From DASYML01 sp036399835 (GTDB lineage Bacteria; Acidobacteriota; Blastocatellia; Pyrinomonadales; Pyrinomonadaceae): DNA of 64,000 bases. The position numbers and the translations under genes were made by a program. Of the stretch, positions 57,414-64,000 are shown in pieces; the stretch's first letter is position 1; each line of letters opens with the position of its first letter. The stretch covers positions 1 to 64,000 of the forward strand of contig DASWMI010000122.1 in NCBI GenBank assembly GCA_036399835.1, in the 5' to 3' direction. Under the pieces are notes generated by a model, which was not told the origin of the DNA, ran no database searches, and saw only the letters and a list, made by a program, of their open reading frames with translations.

Positions 57414-58379
57414 TCAGCTCTTGCCTTCATCTTCTCTTCCGGCCAGGAGCAGATAGCTGTAGAGAGCTATGCCTGTGAGGGCGGCGACGCTGAATTTGAA
57501 GGCGTGCGGAATCAGGAGTGGAGAGATAAAGCCTTCTATCATGCCGGCGACGACGAGGAGCGGGACACAGCCCGCGATGAGGCGTATCGCATCCATCCCG
57601 CGCGTCTTGAGCGAGTCTGCGCGCGAGAGGTCGCCGGGCATCAGGATGGCGCTGCCGACGAGCAGCCCCGCGCCACCCGCCAGAAAGATACACGACAGCT
57701 CTATCACGCCATGACCGATCATAAAGGCGACGAGATCATTGCCGTATCCGGCGCGATAGACGAGCGCGAGAATCGCTCCGATTAAAGCTCCGTTGTAAGC
57801 CATGATATAGAGCGTGCCAACGCCAAGCAGCGCCCCAAGCGCGAAGGCGTAAAACATGACCTGTATATTATTGGTCATGATAAAGGTCGAGCCGATCTGG
57901 TTGGCTTCGTTCAGCTCTTCCCACCAGTGCACGCGCGCCTTGACCATGTAGCGAAAAGCCGGAGGCACACCCGCGAACTCGGAAAACTCCGCATCACGCC
58001 AGGTGCCTATAAAGCCGACCAGCCCGAAGAAGAGAAAGACTATAAAGGCCAGCGCCGTGTAGCGAAAGGTGCGGCGGAAGGTGCGCGGGAAATCGCGCAC
58101 GAAGAAATCGCGAAGCCTGCGTCCGCCCTGCGCATCGGCCTGGTAAATGCGCCCGTGCGCGCGTATAACCAGGCTGTTGAGATAATTGACCAGACGCGGG
58201 TCGCGCGATTCGGCGCGTGCGATGGCGAGGTCCGAAGCCGTGCGCCTATAGATGTGGCCCAACTCGCGAACCTCCGCGCGATGCAGCCTGCGCAAAGGCG
58301 AACGCTCAAGCAGTCGCAGCAAATCTTCCAGGCGCTGCCAGGCGTTCTTACGCTCAAGTATGAATCTGTCCGAAGGCAT
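57414..58379 (-). CDS. Stage II sporulation protein M family (SpoIIM/DUF95)
   Basis: 321 residues, membrane protein with an N-terminal helical cytoplasmic part (ERKNAWQRLEDLLRLLERSP) and five or six membrane helices (LVGFIGTW, IMAYNGALIGAILALVYRAG, LVAFMIGHGVIELSCIFLAG, the signature of the family). Start ATG 58379; the frame is open to 58415. This organism is not shown to sporulate; SpoIIM homologues are common in non-sporulators and usually sit with MoxR/DUF58 and RDD genes, as here. Confidence 0.9.
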   Translation of the reverse strand: MPSDRFILERKNAWQRLEDLLRLLERSPLRRLHRAEVRELGHIYRRTASDLAIARAESRDPRLVNYLNSLVIRAHGRIYQADAQGGRRLRDFFVRDFPRTFRRTFRYTALAFIVFLFFGLVGFIGTWRDAEFSEFAGVPPAFRYMVKARVHWWEELNEANQIGSTFIMTNNIQVMFYAFALGALLGVGTLYIMAYNGALIGAILALVYRAGYGNDLVAFMIGHGVIELSCIFLAGGAGLLVGSAILMPGDLSRADSLKTRGMDAIRLIAGCVPLLVVAGMIEGFISPLLIPHAFKFSVAALTGIALYSYLLLAGREDEGKS

Positions 58380-58462
58380 AGAGGCAGAAGACGGTCCGGC
58401 GTTAACCAACAACATCCAGATTATAGAGAACGAAAAAACTGTTGGTCCAGAACGCGCGCAGC

Positions 58463-59158
58463 CTACTCCATGACAGGCGGGCGGCCTCCGCTGCCCTTGC
58501 CGACATTGAGGACAGCCATCACACGCGCGGCGGCTTCGCGTCCGGTCTCTAACATCTGTCGGTCAGAGCCGCGTATGGAGGGAATCTGCCCGCCTAAAAC
58601 AGAGCGTGAGGCGCGAGCATAGACGCGCCCGTGCGCTTTGACCTTGGCCGTCACGGGAGAGAGGACGACGTAGTTGAGGACCAGATCGTCAGGGTCAATC
58701 TGTTCGATACCTGTGCGCCCGTAATCGAATCTCTCGGAGCCTAGCTGCAACTGGACCACGTAACTTTCGGTCTCCTTCTTGGCGCGAGCATTGGCTTCGC
58801 TCCGACTCATATTCCTGTCGGTCGTAATCGTCACGCTGGGTGCCTCTCTAAAACGCTCGAAGAATCCGGTCCAGACCCTGTCCGACATGTAGAGCGGGAT
58901 GTTGGCCGACTGGCCCAGCGAATCCAGCCCGACAATAATCGTCTGTTGCTGCAGCGCGGGTTTTGGCGAGGGCGTCGGGTCTGGCTCAGGCGGGAGCGGG
59001 ACGCTGGCAGGCGAGCTGACGGGCTTGCGCACGCGCCGCCCGGATTGTCCAAGCCCCTCCGGCTCAGCAGCGCAGGCGAAGAGGATGAAGAGCAGTAGAG
59101 TAAGAGTCAGTCTGCCCTGCCTGTTCGATAAAAATGGAAATCTCTGCGGCTTGCTCAT
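58463..59158 (-). CDS. Exported protein of unknown function
   Basis: 231 residues. Signal sequence (LTLTLLLFILFACAAEPEG) that may carry a lipobox-like cysteine (LFAC), so it could be a lipoprotein. A Pro-rich stretch (PLPPEPDPTPSPKP) leads to a domain with IIVGLDSLGQSANIPLYMSD, SVTITTDRNMSRSEANARAK and LNYVVLSPVTAKVKAHGRVY. No family was recognised. ATG 59158 is used; it is one base before the DinB stop. Located in the minus-strand row zinc ribbon - DinB - this gene - SpoIIM. Confidence 0.7.
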   Translation of the reverse strand: MSKPQRFPFLSNRQGRLTLTLLLFILFACAAEPEGLGQSGRRVRKPVSSPASVPLPPEPDPTPSPKPALQQQTIIVGLDSLGQSANIPLYMSDRVWTGFFERFREAPSVTITTDRNMSRSEANARAKKETESYVVQLQLGSERFDYGRTGIEQIDPDDLVLNYVVLSPVTAKVKAHGRVYARASRSVLGGQIPSIRGSDRQMLETGREAAARVMAVLNVGKGSGGRPPVME

Positions 59159-59159
59159 T

Positions 59160-59666
59160 TCAGCTTCGCTGCCTTTCTTCCTGGCCTGTAGCAGGATCGA
59201 AGACCTGCTCAAGATGGTTCTTCAAGTGGGCTATGTAATCGCGCATAAAATATTCGAGCGTGGCAGGCTCGCTCCGGTCCACTCTCTGCCAGGCAATCTG
59301 GTCTAGGTTATGTTTGGCGCGCAGCCTGCGCCGCGTCTCCTCAGGCGCTTTCGACATCAAGTGCATGAGGTGCAGGTTATAAGCCTGCCAGAGGCGGACG
59401 AGCAGCGGCCATGACTCTTCATTGTAACACTGCACGGCGACCCATGCTTCCTGATCGTATCCCGGAAAGATGAGGTCTTCACTAAGCTGCGCACGGACGA
59501 AGCGTTGATGATTGTTCGAGGCGGAATCAATCAGATGGCCGATGATCTCTCTGGGCGACCATTTGCCTGCCGAGCGCGGCGCGCGTGTTTGCTCGTCTGG
59601 AAGCAGGAGCAGTCGCGCGGCGGCTGTCTCAATCGTGAGCCTGAAATCCTCAAGCACTTCCTTCAT
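59160..59666 (-). CDS. DinB-family protein
   Basis: 168 residues, four-helix bundle. Metal-binding histidines are expected at GHLIDSASN (His44) and in the C-terminal YIAHLKNHLEQV (two His). This is the DinB/YfiT-like superfamily of thiol transferases; its partner thiol (bacillithiol or other) cannot be told. One base before the following gene, so co-transcription is likely. Confidence 0.88.
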   Translation of the reverse strand: MKEVLEDFRLTIETAAARLLLLPDEQTRAPRSAGKWSPREIIGHLIDSASNNHQRFVRAQLSEDLIFPGYDQEAWVAVQCYNEESWPLLVRLWQAYNLHLMHLMSKAPEETRRRLRAKHNLDQIAWQRVDRSEPATLEYFMRDYIAHLKNHLEQVFDPATGQEERQRS

Positions 59667-59696
59667 CGAAGAGCTTCTCCTGATTGTCTGAGCTTG

Positions 59697-60248
59697 TCAG
59701 ATACTCAAGGGGTCCTGGTCCGTTAAGTATGCCAGCAACTCCTGTTTGAACTGGTGGTTGTCGAGCCAGCCCCTGACCCTCTTAATCTCCGCGTAATCCT
59801 CTTCGCCGAAACGGCGTATATACATCTGCTCAAGACGCCGCTTGCGCTCTTCCCTGTTGACCGCCGCCTGCCATGGCGCTGTGAGGATCGCGTGTATATC
59901 GTCGTGCAGGTTTCTAGCCTTCAAAGCTTCCCACTCGTTGCTGTCAAACCAGATGCCTTTACAGCCCGGGCACTGGTCCAGCGAGAAACTAAGCCCGCGC
60001 CCGACCCTGTACTGGAACATGAGGCTCTTGCATTCGGGACACCAGCGCATCTCGTGCGCTTCCGGTAACGACTCACCCTCGGTCGGCTCTGTTCGCTCGG
60101 GCAGATTAGGCCCGTGCTGTTCGAGCCATTTCCAGTAGGCCAGCCCGCGTATCCAGTTGCCGCCACACCGCTCGCATTTTAAAGATGAGAGATTTGCTTC
60201 AAGCTCTGTCGAGAGCATCTCTGTAGTTTTACAAACAGGACAGTTCAT
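59697..60248 (-). CDS. Zinc-ribbon protein (TFIIB-type)
   Basis: 183 residues. First ribbon: NCPVCKTTEM and LKCERCGGNWI; second: WCPECKSLMF and QCPGCKGIWFD, the signature of zf-TFIIB proteins. A basic helical C-terminus follows. ATG 60248 with GGGGAAGAG upstream is chosen; the open frame to 60371 adds unrelated residues. A probable nucleic-acid-binding or regulatory protein; role unknown. Confidence 0.8.
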   Translation of the reverse strand: MNCPVCKTTEMLSTELEANLSSLKCERCGGNWIRGLAYWKWLEQHGPNLPERTEPTEGESLPEAHEMRWCPECKSLMFQYRVGRGLSFSLDQCPGCKGIWFDSNEWEALKARNLHDDIHAILTAPWQAAVNREERKRRLEQMYIRRFGEEDYAEIKRVRGWLDNHQFKQELLAYLTDQDPLSI

Positions 60249-60387
60249 CTCTTCCCCTTGTAATCTATTTAAGCTCGCGCCGCCTTCCCAGGCATAATTA
60301 GAAAAAAGCGGCAGGCTAAGCTTAACAAAATCACACGCCAGCAAGCGAGCGCCACGGCCTTGTTCTCGCAAGACGAGCTATCAATCA

Positions 60388-60415
60388 TTGTCTGATGCCG
60401 CCGCAAGTCTATAAA
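60388..60415 (+). promoter_or_regulatory. Candidate promoter of the formiminotransferase-cyclodeaminase gene
   Basis: -35 TTGTCT (60388-60393), 16-bp spacer, -10 TATAAA (60410-60415), leading to a leader of about 78 nt. Confidence 0.4.
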
Positions 60416-60499
60416 ATGAGCTGTTCAAATTCCGCGCGGATTTCTTCAGAGCTAAGCTCTGAAGAATTAAAAGCGAGGGCTTGAAGATAGGGGAGAGGG

Positions 60500-62035
60500 A
60501 TGGAACGTCTCGTCGAGTGTGTACCCAATTTCAGCGAGGGCCGTAAGGTCCAGACTATCGAGCGGCTGGCGCAGGAGATCGAGTCGGTCGAGGGCGCAGC
60601 CGTGCTGGACATGCACATGGATGCGGACCACAACCGCTCCGTCATCACGTTTGTCGCGGATGCCGAGGTGGTCGCCGAAGCGGCTCTGCGCGTGGTGGCG
60701 CTCGCCTCCGAGCTGATTGACCTGCGCGAGCACAAAGGGGAGCACCCGCGCGTCGGCGCGACGGACGTGTTGCCCTTCGTGCCCGTGCGCGGCGTGACGA
60801 TGGAAGACTGCGTACAGTTGGCCCACGAGGTCGGCGAGCGTATCGCGCGCGAGCTGATGATTCCGGTCTACTTTTACGAGCGCGCCGCGCGTAGGCCCGA
60901 CCGCGTGAATCTGGAAGATGTGCGCCGCAAGGGTTTTGAAGAGCTGCGCGATGAGATTGAAGTCATCCCCGCGCGTGCGCCCGATTTGGGCGAGGCGCGT
61001 CTGCACGAACGCGCGGGCGCTGTGGTCGTCGGCGCAAGACCCTTTCTCATCGCCTACAACGTCAACCTGCGCACGACCGACATCTCTATCGCCAGAAAAA
61101 TCGCCAGAGCCGTGCGCGGGCGCGACGGCGGGCTGCGTTATCTCAAGGCGCTCGGCTTCGAGTTGCGCACACGCGGGCTGGTCCAGGTCTCCATGAATCT
61201 TCTGGACCATGAGAAGACCTCTCTTCATCATGCTTTTGAAGCGGTCAGGCGCGAGGCCGCGCGCTATGGCGTCCCTGTCGCCGGAAGCGAGCTGGTCGGA
61301 CTCTTGCCGCAGGCCGCGCTCAATCGTGCGGCAGACTATTTTCTACAACTTGAAAACTTCACGCCGGGCGTAGTGCTTGAGAACCGTATAGAGGCCGCAT
61401 TCGCGGGCAAGGGCGAGAAGGAGACTGTCAGGGATTTTGTTTCCGAGGTGGCGAGCGGCGAGCCTGCTCCCGGAGGCGGCGCGGCGGCGGCGCACGCGGC
61501 CAGCCTCGGCGCGGCGCTCGGCGAGATGATCGCGCATCTCACCGCCGGAAAAGAAAAGTATGCCGAGGTCGAAGGGGAGGTGCGCGAGGCTCTGGTCCAG
61601 TTGCGCCCCCTTCGTGCGCGATTGGGGCGCGCCGCACAGGATGATGCGGCGAGCTTCGAGAGCGTCATGAATGCGCGGAAGCTCCCGCAGGCGAGCGAGG
61701 ATGAGAGAGTCTTGCGCGCGGGCGAGATAGAGGCTGCGCTGAAGGGCGCGGCGACCGTGCCGCTCGAAGTGGCGGGGGTGGCCGTGCAGGTCCTGGAGCT
61801 ACTGGAAACGCTCGCCGAGATAGGCAACCCGAACGCTCTTTCGGATGCCGCCACGGGCGCGCAGCTTTCGCTCGCAGCCGTCGCTTCGGCGCGTTACAAC
61901 GTCCTCGTCAATACGGCTGAGATTGAAGATGAAGAGTTCGCTGCCGAGCATCGCTCACGCGCGGACGACCTGCTGGAAAGAGCCAGGGAATTGGCCTCGC
62001 GCGTCGAAGAGATGTTGATGGATTCGATTAGCTGA
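60500..62035 (+). CDS. ftcD: Bifunctional glutamate formiminotransferase / formiminotetrahydrofolate cyclodeaminase
   Basis: 511 residues. The N-terminal transferase domain (1 to about 300) begins VECVPNFSEGRK, the family hallmark, with DADHNRSVITFVAD; it transfers the formimino group of formiminoglutamate to tetrahydrofolate. The C-terminal cyclodeaminase domain (about 330-510) has SGEPAPGGGAAAAHAASLGA and NPNALSDAATGAQLS, releasing ammonia and giving methenyl-THF. This is the last step of a histidine degradation route. No hutH, hutU or hutI is in the window. It converges with the PilZ gene (2-bp gap). Confidence 0.96.
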   Translation: MERLVECVPNFSEGRKVQTIERLAQEIESVEGAAVLDMHMDADHNRSVITFVADAEVVAEAALRVVALASELIDLREHKGEHPRVGATDVLPFVPVRGVTMEDCVQLAHEVGERIARELMIPVYFYERAARRPDRVNLEDVRRKGFEELRDEIEVIPARAPDLGEARLHERAGAVVVGARPFLIAYNVNLRTTDISIARKIARAVRGRDGGLRYLKALGFELRTRGLVQVSMNLLDHEKTSLHHAFEAVRREAARYGVPVAGSELVGLLPQAALNRAADYFLQLENFTPGVVLENRIEAAFAGKGEKETVRDFVSEVASGEPAPGGGAAAAHAASLGAALGEMIAHLTAGKEKYAEVEGEVREALVQLRPLRARLGRAAQDDAASFESVMNARKLPQASEDERVLRAGEIEAALKGAATVPLEVAGVAVQVLELLETLAEIGNPNALSDAATGAQLSLAAVASARYNVLVNTAEIEDEEFAAEHRSRADDLLERARELASRVEEMLMDSIS

Positions 62036-62037
62036 GC

Positions 62038-62472
62038 TTAGCCGTCCGAGTCCTGCACGGATGTTGTCGGGTCGGCCAGGCTGTTGAGATATTCGATAAA
62101 GCGTTGGCGGTCGCTGATTGAGGTAATCTGCGCGCCGATCAGATAGCCTTCCGCGAAGATGCTCTTCTGCCTGCCTTCGCCGAGCCGCTCGTAGCGCACT
62201 GGCCGGGCCTGTATCTCGACTGGTCCAGCCGGAAGAAAAAGCTCTATCCGGAGAGAGTTGCCTTCGTCCTTGAGATAGCTTTCGTCAATCTCCGCGACGG
62301 GAATAATCAACGCCAAGCCCGTCTCGCTGATGTCCTCTGTCTGGCCCACCAGATTCAGCTCACGCGGAGCGCGACCCTTACGCATGTGTGGTCCAACCAG
62401 TTGCACGCTGAACAGCAAATGCGCCTTGAGCTGCGTCTTGTGGCGCGGAGATAAGCGTCGCTCGTTATTCAT
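62038..62472 (-). CDS. PilZ domain protein
   Basis: 144 residues. c-di-GMP-binding motifs are present: RxxxR in RRLSPRHK (residues 6-10) and DxSxxG in EDISETGLAL. The start ATG 62472 is chosen because it begins right at the motif; a longer frame to 62553 exists. It is a stand-alone PilZ receptor; target unknown. Confidence 0.85.
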   Translation of the reverse strand: MNNERRLSPRHKTQLKAHLLFSVQLVGPHMRKGRAPRELNLVGQTEDISETGLALIIPVAEIDESYLKDEGNSLRIELFLPAGPVEIQARPVRYERLGEGRQKSIFAEGYLIGAQITSISDRQRFIEYLNSLADPTTSVQDSDG

Positions 62473-62646
62473 CTTTGGCCTCGGGTTTCTTGAGATGAGG
62501 TGGGCGTCTGCTTCCGATCTCAAAAGGTGCTGCGGAACCTTTGACAGCTTCAACTATATCATTGCGGGTGACGGGCGGGACACTAAAAAAATTCGCTTCA
62601 ACGACGACTGATTCGGAGTATGAACTTTTGCGGCGTTCAGCCCTCT

Positions 62647-63678
62647 TCACAAATGCTTCTTAAAGAATGAAGCGATCTTCCAGCCATCCATGTAGACCCA
62701 GGGCTTTTCGCCGCTCGTGTAATGGCCGCAGGGGAGCCATGCGACATCGAGCGGAATCCCCAACCCAAGAGCTGCGTCTATCACATCTTCCGAGAGGTCT
62801 ACGGGAAAGGTCAGGTCCTGTCGCGCGGCGATAAAACGCATCGGTCGCGCCCTCATCTTCAGCAGGCGTTGGATAAAGGGCAGCGGGCTGATGGGCAGCC
62901 AGTATTCGCGTAGCTCCTCAAGCCCGACTTCATCGCCGAAACCTGCGCGCACGTGCGCGGTCGAGATGCCGCGCCAGACCACGTCTGCGAAATAACCTGA
63001 GACGTGATTGAAGACGCCGACATCTATACGCTCTTCATGAGCGTAAGCCAGAAAGGCCGTGCATGAGCCGATGCTTGTGCCCATGATGCCGATGCGATTG
63101 TAGCCGCGCTCTTCTATCAACCAGGAAACGGCTGCGCGCGCATCAAGCACGGCCTGCCTGACGGATTGAATCGTGCGCCCTATATTCGAGCTGACAAGAT
63201 AATCCGCGCGTTCCAACTCGGGCGGCCGGCGCGCTTCATGATAGGGCAAAGTCAAACGCAGCGCGGCGATTCCAAGACGATTGAGGACACGGCAGAGCGC
63301 GACGTGGCTTTCAGCAGATGCGTTCCACTGAGGCAGGATGACGACCGCCGGACGATGCGCCCCGCCGTCCAGGCGTTTCTCAGGCGCGGGAAAGAAACGC
63401 GCATGCACTATGTTGTTTTCAGGAGAAGGCGTGTGCACAGCGCTGGTCCAGGTCAGGCGCTGGCCTTCGAGTTGATAATCCTTGACGGAGGGCAGCGGAT
63501 AAAATTCTTCGCTGCGCTCAAGGACGCGCATTGTGTGCTGGCGTAAGAGGCTGCGCGGGTCCGCGCCGTTGAGGTGCTCGGTGATAAAAGACGTGCCCCA
63601 TTCAAATGGGCGCACGACCCTGTTCTTATCGCGCTGTGAAAGATGGCGCTCGCGCGCTCGAATCAATCTACCGAACAA
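62647..63678 (-). CDS. Alpha/beta hydrolase
   Basis: 343 residues. Nucleophile elbow MGTSIGS (GxSxG) near residue 200, an acid in AARQDLTFPVDL and a catalytic His in LPCGHYTSGEKP, all consistent with an alpha/beta-hydrolase (abhydrolase 18-like). An N-terminal region of about 60 residues with no known domain precedes it. No signal peptide. Substrate unknown, esterase or lipase likely. Confidence 0.85.
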   Translation of the reverse strand: MFGRLIRARERHLSQRDKNRVVRPFEWGTSFITEHLNGADPRSLLRQHTMRVLERSEEFYPLPSVKDYQLEGQRLTWTSAVHTPSPENNIVHARFFPAPEKRLDGGAHRPAVVILPQWNASAESHVALCRVLNRLGIAALRLTLPYHEARRPPELERADYLVSSNIGRTIQSVRQAVLDARAAVSWLIEERGYNRIGIMGTSIGSCTAFLAYAHEERIDVGVFNHVSGYFADVVWRGISTAHVRAGFGDEVGLEELREYWLPISPLPFIQRLLKMRARPMRFIAARQDLTFPVDLSEDVIDAALGLGIPLDVAWLPCGHYTSGEKPWVYMDGWKIASFFKKHL

Positions 63679-63809
63679 GCTCTTGACTGCCCCTTAAACC
63701 ATCTGAAGATTGCCCGCTTAGTTTCGGGAAGCAGCCATCCTAAAGAAAACCCGTGCAAAAGTAAAAGGCAGGAAAAAGTGGAAGGCGAAAGATGGAATGG
63801 GCGTTAAAG

Positions 63810-63870
63810 CATCAACGCGTGAATCGTCAATAGAAAAAGCATTTATCCGTTGACGATTCACGCGTTGATG
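63810..63870. repeat. Perfect intergenic palindrome CATCAACGCGTGAATCGTCAA
   Basis: Two perfect 21-bp arms (63810-63830 and 63850-63870) separated by 19 bp. Contains the TCAACGCGTGAA unit shared with 35344-35387 and, in part, 10345-10412. A TGGACCA copy follows at 63873. It lies between the hydrolase and the PPC-domain gene. Confidence 0.9.
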
Positions 63871-63884
63871 TATGGACCAATTAT

Positions 63885-64000
63885 TTACGGGTGTTGCAGC
63901 CAGAGGTTATAGCTGCCGCTCCCGCTGTATGAGTAGACCTGCCACATATAGTAGCCGGCTGTGCCCGTGTAGGAAACATCCTCGTTGGAGGTCGCGCTTT
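63885..64000 (-). CDS. C-terminus of a secreted protein with a PPC-type domain (partial)
   Basis: Reading the minus strand from the window end gives about 37 codons to TAA at 63885-63887: SNEDVSYTGTAGYYMWQVYS followed by YSGSGSYNLWLQHP. This is the end of a bacterial pre-peptidase C-terminal (PPC) beta-sandwich, typically at the C-terminus of secreted serine proteases or other exported enzymes. The 5' part lies outside the window, so the enzyme itself is unknown. Confidence 0.75.
   Translation of the reverse strand, partial: SATSNEDVSYTGTAGYYMWQVYSYSGSGSYNLWLQHP

Overview
The window is a GC-rich bacterial chromosome segment, most likely from an Acidobacteriota member of the Blastocatellia type. 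Evidence for this is three very long Oar-like TonB-dependent receptors with an N-terminal carboxypeptidase-regulatory domain, many secreted proteins of Gram-negative type, and the mix of MoxR/DUF58, NurA, VanZ-like and zinc-ribbon proteins. No rRNA, tRNA, CRISPR array, transposase or prophage was seen. The taxonomic call is inference from gene content.

Bases 1-12,970 are a core block. yidC (5' end cut by the window edge), jag, mnmE, mnmG, parA and parB lie in the order usual near a replication origin, with a pair of parS half-sites between mnmG and parA. selD follows; its catalytic position is an in-frame TGA, so SelD is itself a selenoprotein and the cell must decode selenocysteine. The ATP synthase genes b', b, delta, alpha and gamma come next; beta, epsilon, a and c are not here.

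Bases 13,000-20,100 hold a VanZ-like protein flanked on both sides by the same heptanucleotide repeats, an SPFH/zinc-ribbon protein, a secreted S51 peptidase, and a ketosynthase - methyltransferase - FAD reductase trio that may form a small biosynthetic unit. Bases 20,500-30,200 hold the first Oar-like receptor, a TPR protein, a NurA nuclease with a nearby HAS-barrel protein (HerA-NurA style, but without the HerA motor), and a TonB-domain protein. Bases 30,270-38,210 are metabolic and stress genes: PhyH dioxygenase, glutaredoxin-like protein, cytochrome c, zinc alcohol dehydrogenase, HtrA/Deg protease, aldehyde dehydrogenase and alanine dehydrogenase. Bases 38,350-50,200 hold two more Oar-like receptors, each preceded by a sigma-54 type promoter, a response regulator, a DUF512 radical SAM protein, a methyltransferase and a LolA-like secreted protein. 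Bases 51,000-60,250 hold the membrane-protein / DUF4129 / DUF4350 / MoxR / DUF58 cluster convergent with SpoIIM, then DinB and zinc-ribbon genes. The right end has a bifunctional formiminotransferase-cyclodeaminase, a PilZ protein, an alpha/beta hydrolase and the C-terminus of a secreted PPC-domain protein.

Two sequence-level signals are not explained by the genes. The 7-mer TGGTCCA (or its complement TGGACCA) occurs 69 times by hand count, about one per kb and roughly eight times the composition expectation. It falls in all reading frames and between genes, but is absent from 2.45 to 11.94 kb. The second signal is a family of intergenic inverted repeats built from short tandem units, usually different at each locus but alike in architecture, several of which abut start codons that lack a Shine-Dalgarno sequence.
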